A stretch of DNA of 64,000 bases from Marsupella aquatica (lineage: Eukaryota > Marchantiophyta). The notes beneath the pieces are model-generated. The model saw only the letters and a list, made by a program, of their open reading frames with translations, had not been told where the DNA came from and ran no database searches. The stretch covers positions 15,066,001-15,130,000 of the forward strand of contig OZ316896.1 in NCBI GenBank assembly GCA_973895155.1. The letters run 5' to 3'. A program made the translations under genes and the position numbers. Positions 59,444-64,000 of this stretch are shown piece by piece; positions within the stretch are counted from its first letter, which is position 1; each line of letters begins with the position of its first letter.

Positions 59444-62400
59444 ATGGCGAGTACATTGAGAGAGCCTTTCCTTCGTCGAAAGTCGCCTCAAAATCCGTCA
59501 CGGATTTTTGTCAGAGATGGGACTGGTGACTTATCAAGATTCGTCTTGCCGGCTGCTTCGTATCCTATTCGAGGCGGGGTATATAGAACAATTAGCAGCA
59601 CTTCAAAGAGCTCCGCTGTAGCTCAACCCGCACAAAGAAAAGATGGGGAGGGATCCCCTGGATATTGGAAGGAGACAGACAAGCATTTAGTCATAAATTA
59701 CAGTTATATCAAAGATGAATTTAAGACGCAGATTGAGATCGCTGGGCCGATGGTGCTTGTGAACCTGTTGCAGTATTCTGTTCTCCTGTTATCGACCATT
59801 TTCGCAGGGCATTTGGGCGTGCTAGAGCTCGCCAGCTCGTCTCTTGCGAACTCAATGGCCAGTGTGCTTGGCTTCTACATCCTGGTACAGATTTTTTGCC
59901 AGATTATTCTACCTGAATGCCACTCCAACGGTCATTCGTGCATTTCTCAGGGAGTCGAACGTCCTGTGAAGCTTGATCGGTTATCCCTGCACGCCTTTTT
60001 TCAAAGAAATGTCAAGTCAGAGGATCGTACTTAATTTCGTTGGACGGGATTGATGTATGATTTTAGCAGCAGGAACTTTTGCTCGAGGAATTGGGCGCAA
60101 AAATTCTGATTTAAGGAACCTTAATTTCTTTCTGGCTGATTGGACATGCAGTTGGGTATGGCAAGCGCACTGGAGACTCTTTGTGGGCAGGCCTATGGGG
60201 CAGAGCAGTATCACATGCTAGGAATTTATATGCAACGGGCTCTTGTAGTGCTATATGTGACTTGTATTCCCCTCACCTTCCTTTTCTTCTACATGGAGCG
60301 ATTACTCCTCTTGGTCGGACAGACTCCAGAAATATCCGCCAAAGCTGGAGAATATGCAATCTGGCTGCTCCCAGCTCTCTATGCATATGCTACGCTTCAG
60401 CCGATTATCAAATTTTTACAAACCCAGAGTGTTGTGGTGCCTATGGTCATATGCTCTGCAGCCACCTTAGCTCTCCATGCGGGCTTATGCTGGCTCGTCG
60501 TCTACGTATTAGGGATGGGCTTTCGAGGTGCAGCCCTCGCTACAAGTATCTCTTACTGGTTAAATGTGGTGTTTTTGTTCCTCTATGTGAGGAGAATGGA
60601 CGAGTGCAAGGAAACATGGGGCCCTGGATTGACGATGGAAGCCTTTTCTGATTTGAAGCCCTTTGTGAAGCTGGCAGCATTTTCTGCCATGATGATATGG
60701 TACGTGGCCTCGTCCTCTGTTTTGCTTTTGCTTTTCCCGAGACTACCTAATTGTCAAAAAATCTGCCGGGGTCTTTAGTCCATATGACCAATTCCTTAAT
60801 TTCTCAGCCAGGTTCCTTTGACTATTCAAATTCTGCTCTGTGAGACATCAACTTATACAATCTGTGCATTCTCTACTTCGAAATCAGTGGCACAGTTTTT
60901 AAGGGGAGAGAGTTGTAATGGGGTGGCTGATCATTTGGAAAATCTAAGTTGCTGCATCTATACAACCTTGTAAAGGCTAGGGCAGACACTTTGTGATGCA
61001 TCCTCAATGTTACAAATATTGATAGAATTCATGAGACGCAGTTGTAATACGACTTTGTTCGTCTGACAATTAGCCAGGATGTTCCCAAATCGTGATTCCA
61101 TGTTTGAAGGCGCACTAATTTGTAATCTGACTGTGGAGAAGAACAGTTTGGAGTATTGGTGCTTTGAAGTGATGGTGATGCTGGCGGGTTTGTTGAAAAA
61201 TCCTGAACTAGAGCTCTCTGCTCTCTCTGTTTGGTACCTATCTTCGATCCACAACTTTGTGATATTTGAATGCCTTCCTGGACTGTATTCGTAGCGTGCT
61301 TAACTTCGGAACCTATCTGGAGCCAACCCTAGGCGGCTCATGATTTTGTCATTTTGGCCTCATTGTCTAGCACTAGACGATTCTACTGCAATGGGCGCGT
61401 GGTCGTGAGATTGCTGTAAACAGTTCCTCTTTGGCCTTTGCAGTGTGAATACGGTGACTCTAAACTACATGATTCCTTTCGGACTGAGTGCTGCTGCAAG
61501 GTGAATCTGCTCTTCTCCCTCCCATTATTTTCTGTTCACCTCGATTTTGACAGGGAGCTCGGTGTCGCATGCGGACACTTAGACATTATATCAGAATGTC
61601 TTGAACTGAGAGGTTGCTCTTATTTCTGCTCAAGACTGAACTTGGATCTCTTTTTGCTTCATCACGGACCACTGTTGTCAACGGGCTGACAGCAAAACAA
61701 TTCTATGCTGGTTGGAATTCACTTTCTATGTAATTAATTCGATTGCAGCACAAGGGTTTCAAACACGCTTGGAGCGGGAGAGCCGAATGCAGCTAAAGTA
61801 TCTGTGTATGTGTCGTTGGGAATTTCCTTACTCCAGGCTACTATTATCTCGGGTTCATTGCTCTTAGCACGCAATGTCTGGGGTTGGGTCTTCAGCAATG
61901 ACCCTCAAGTGGTGGCCTATGTTGCAACTATCATGCCCATAATTGCCCTCCTTGCTCTCTTTGATGGGATTCAAGGCGTGCTCTCAGGTTTCCTCCAAAT
62001 TCCCCTCATGTGAAATCTCTTGTTTGTTTCGTTGTACACTCATATGTGCTGGACCTCAGGAAGGGCGCTTACAACCGAATCTTGGCTTGCTTGCAGGTGT
62101 CGCTAGGGGTGCAGGATGGCAAGATCTAGGGGCGCTGGTCAACTTGGCAACTTTCTATGGAGTGGGTGTTCCTGTCGGGGTTATCTCGGCCTTTTACTTT
62201 ACATGGGGAGGAAAGGTTTGATTTCTTGTCCCAAGTTCCCAATGAACTCATCTGTCCTGTACGAAGAAACGGTTGACACTCGAATCACGTGGACTCAGGA
62301 TGACATAATTATGTGGTCTCCTCTCCCCTTTCCTACTTGACAGGTCGGTACTGGTTAAATTACTTCGTAACTCTTGGCCGGGCTTTCTGTTGTTTTTGTA

Positions 62401-62875
62401 GGGTCTCTTCACTGGTCTTATTGTGGGCCTGGGACTACAAATGCTGGCATTAGTAATTATCACTTTCAGGACCAATTGGGTGAAACAGGTGGGCTCACTT
62501 TCTACCGAGACTAAATTATCGTTTCCTGTACACTGAACAGTATTGACAAGCTCGACCCTTGTCTCTGCTCTCCTGATGCTACGAAGGCCAAATCATTCCG
62601 AGCTTGAATACTGAGTGTGTGAATGATATGATCCTAGGCTCAAAAAGCTGCAGCTCTAGCGCACCATGCAGAGGCAGCACTGGACGATCCAGAGAAAGTT
62701 CTGATTGAGGATCATAATTGTGATAAGGTATGCTTTTGTGGAAAGATGTGAACCCATTTAGATAACTCGAAGCTGATGATATTGGTGCTACAAAAATTAT
62801 CATCTCAATTCAGATTCATTCTTGGAACTTCACTTCCTTCTGACAAATGCTTGCTCCTCGCAGGCTAGAGGTTGA
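59444..62875 (+). CDS. MATE (DETOXIFICATION-type) efflux transporter, nine exons
   Basis: Exons: 59444-59884, 60152-60699, 61147-61233, 61444-61500, 61749-61987, 62097-62215, 62402-62488, 62638-62727, 62864-62875. All introns are GT-AG, phases agree, and the joined frame is 559 aa. The MATE motifs appear in order: AGHLGVLELASSSLAN in TM2, GMASALETLCGQAYGA across junction 1, QRA, FRGAALAT, LEYWCFEVMVMLAGLL, YMIPFGLSAAASTRVSN across junction 4, LGAGEP and GVLSGVARGAGWQ. The first 90 residues are hydrophilic and basic, longer than usual; the next Met is far downstream, so this start is preferred, though an in-frame Met 42 codons earlier exists. MATE proteins exchange organic cations, flavonoids or alkaloids for protons at the vacuole or plasma membrane; the substrate is unknown. 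Confidence 0.9.
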
Positions 62876-63865
62876 TGTGGTGGATTTGTGTGAGACTCTA
62901 CAGATGCTTTTGGATGGGTGTTACTCCTGAGTAGTATCGGAAGAGATAAGCTTTGTTGTGTCATAACTTGGGCTTATGTATACATTTGAACAGCAAGTGG
63001 GCGGAAGAGGAGCCCCACTGTCTATACCCAACACGCAGAAAAAATACCAATTACAGTTACGTCGTGAGTCGTGTTTTTCTGCTTTCAGTCCATCTGCTGT
63101 GGAGCAAAATGTCAGCTTCTACAGAGTAGGTGACCAAAAGATGTCATGAATGACTAAATTTTCAAATAAAGGGGTTTATAAAGGTGCAGTTTCCACATTG
63201 TACATTACCCCAATGTCGCTGCGCATTCACACTATTCATTGACCTACTCTCGAATCTGCTTTCGGTTTACTAAGTGTTCTTTTTCGTAAGCTAGAACCTC
63301 AACTTTCAGCTGCGGTTCATTGTGATCTTTGATGATCTAAATGGGCCTCACGTTTACTTCAGCTTACAAATGTTTCTGCACGAGTAGAGATTTAATTTGG
63401 AACATTGACTCGGCTTAACAGAGATCAGGTTAACAGTTCTACAGTTTGTACAGCGGACAATTGTTACTCCACGATGAAAGGATCTCTATGATTCTTGTTA
63501 CAAAATTAGCAATTGTTACTCCACGATGAAAGGATCTCTATGATTCTTGGTACAAAATTAGCAGTAATACACGGCACTCAAAAACGATGGGGCGCGTTTG
63601 TGTCGCTTCATTGTGATAGCCAGTCTCAGCAGCTGTGTTACTACTTCTCTGCTTTATCATTGACTGTGCTCAAGCCAAAGTCAGTGCCTTGAAAGCAAAT
63701 TTTCCAAACATCCCCATCTAGTTTCAGCTGGCCTGTCAGACAGTATGTACCGCCCAAGAATTGTTACATCCTTTGTAACTCACGGGTCCTAGTTTACGTG
63801 CTGCTACATTTACTCATGTGTTGGAGTCTATGTTCTGACAAATGTACTAATGTGTTGTTATTTAG
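62876..63865. other. MATE 3' region and intergenic DNA
   Basis: No gene is recognised apart from the duplication at 63,459-63,562. The start of this stretch is probably the MATE 3' untranslated region. Confidence 0.4.
63459..63562 (+). repeat. Perfect or near-perfect 52-base tandem duplication
   Basis: AATTGTTACTCCACGATGAA, followed by AGGATCTCTATGATTCTTG, occurs twice with one substitution (GTTAC versus GGTAC). Confidence 0.95.
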
Positions 63866-64000
63866 GTTCTGGCTGATCCACTGACATTCCTTTCTGAATA
63901 TAGAGCTTGGAAGGAGAATTTAATTAAGACTGTATCGAATAGGACCAAGCTCCTAGATGATTTAGGAGCTGATAGCTTGGGTGGAATCCTCAGTTACAGT
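63866..64000 (+). CDS. Possible internal exon of an unidentified gene, runs off the window
   Basis: After an acceptor-like TTATTTAG the plus strand is open to the window end for 45 codons, starting V-L-A-D-P-L-T-F-L-S-E-Y-R-A-W-K. Amino-acid composition looks protein-like. There is no start codon, so it would be an internal or last exon. I do not recognise it. It may also be chance. Confidence 0.3.

Overview
This is a repeat-rich nuclear segment from a land plant. The evidence is plant-type gene families (a full-size PDR/ABCG transporter, a DETOXIFICATION/MATE transporter, an F-box/kelch protein of the SKIP30 type, a plant TOPORS-like RING protein), GT-AG introns, and plant transposon signatures (CACTA terminus, LTRs with polypurine tracts). 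The species cannot be named. The PDR gene has a single intron where I recall many in angiosperm relatives, which hints weakly at a divergent lineage.

Layout. Positions 1-2.2 kb hold no gene I can name. About 2.2-6.26 kb is the right part of a CACTA transposon: a decayed TNP1/Transposase_24-like gene, an array of GTCAT-type subterminal motifs and the terminus TTTCTACTAGTG. At 8.24-11.50 kb (minus) lies a ten-exon RING E3 ligase gene that can be assembled in full (434 aa). At 14.2-17.5 kb (minus) is a decayed coiled-coil ORF with several stops and one frameshift. From 17.7 to 24.3 kb there are only repeats, including a solo-LTR-like fragment. At 24.36-26.04 kb (minus) is a two-exon SKIP30-like gene. 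From 27.7 to 30.6 kb there are tandem arrays, two dispersed repeat families and a short retroelement-like coding relic. At 31.59-36.17 kb (minus) is an intact 1469-aa PDR transporter, with a CT microsatellite upstream.

The interval 38.7-57.2 kb is almost entirely mobile or repetitive DNA: a 1.3-kb TIR element with a broken ORF, a tandem repeat, degenerate ACATCTTTT arrays, an LTR with polypurine tract next to an intact 617-aa coiled-coil ORF, a second LTR in opposite orientation, an 0.8-kb foldback, a 1.9-kb long-TIR element carrying a coding relic, and a small MITE. At 59.44-62.88 kb (plus) is a nine-exon MATE transporter (559 aa). A possible exon of another gene begins at 63,866 and runs off the window.

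The four intact host genes are not a functional cluster: two are membrane exporters and two belong to the ubiquitin system. The most unusual material is the pair of large coiled-coil ORFs (14-17 kb and 47-49 kb) that look like cargo of non-autonomous LTR elements, the two related coding relics at 30.4 and 55.3 kb, and a dispersed repeat family built around a conserved hairpin.
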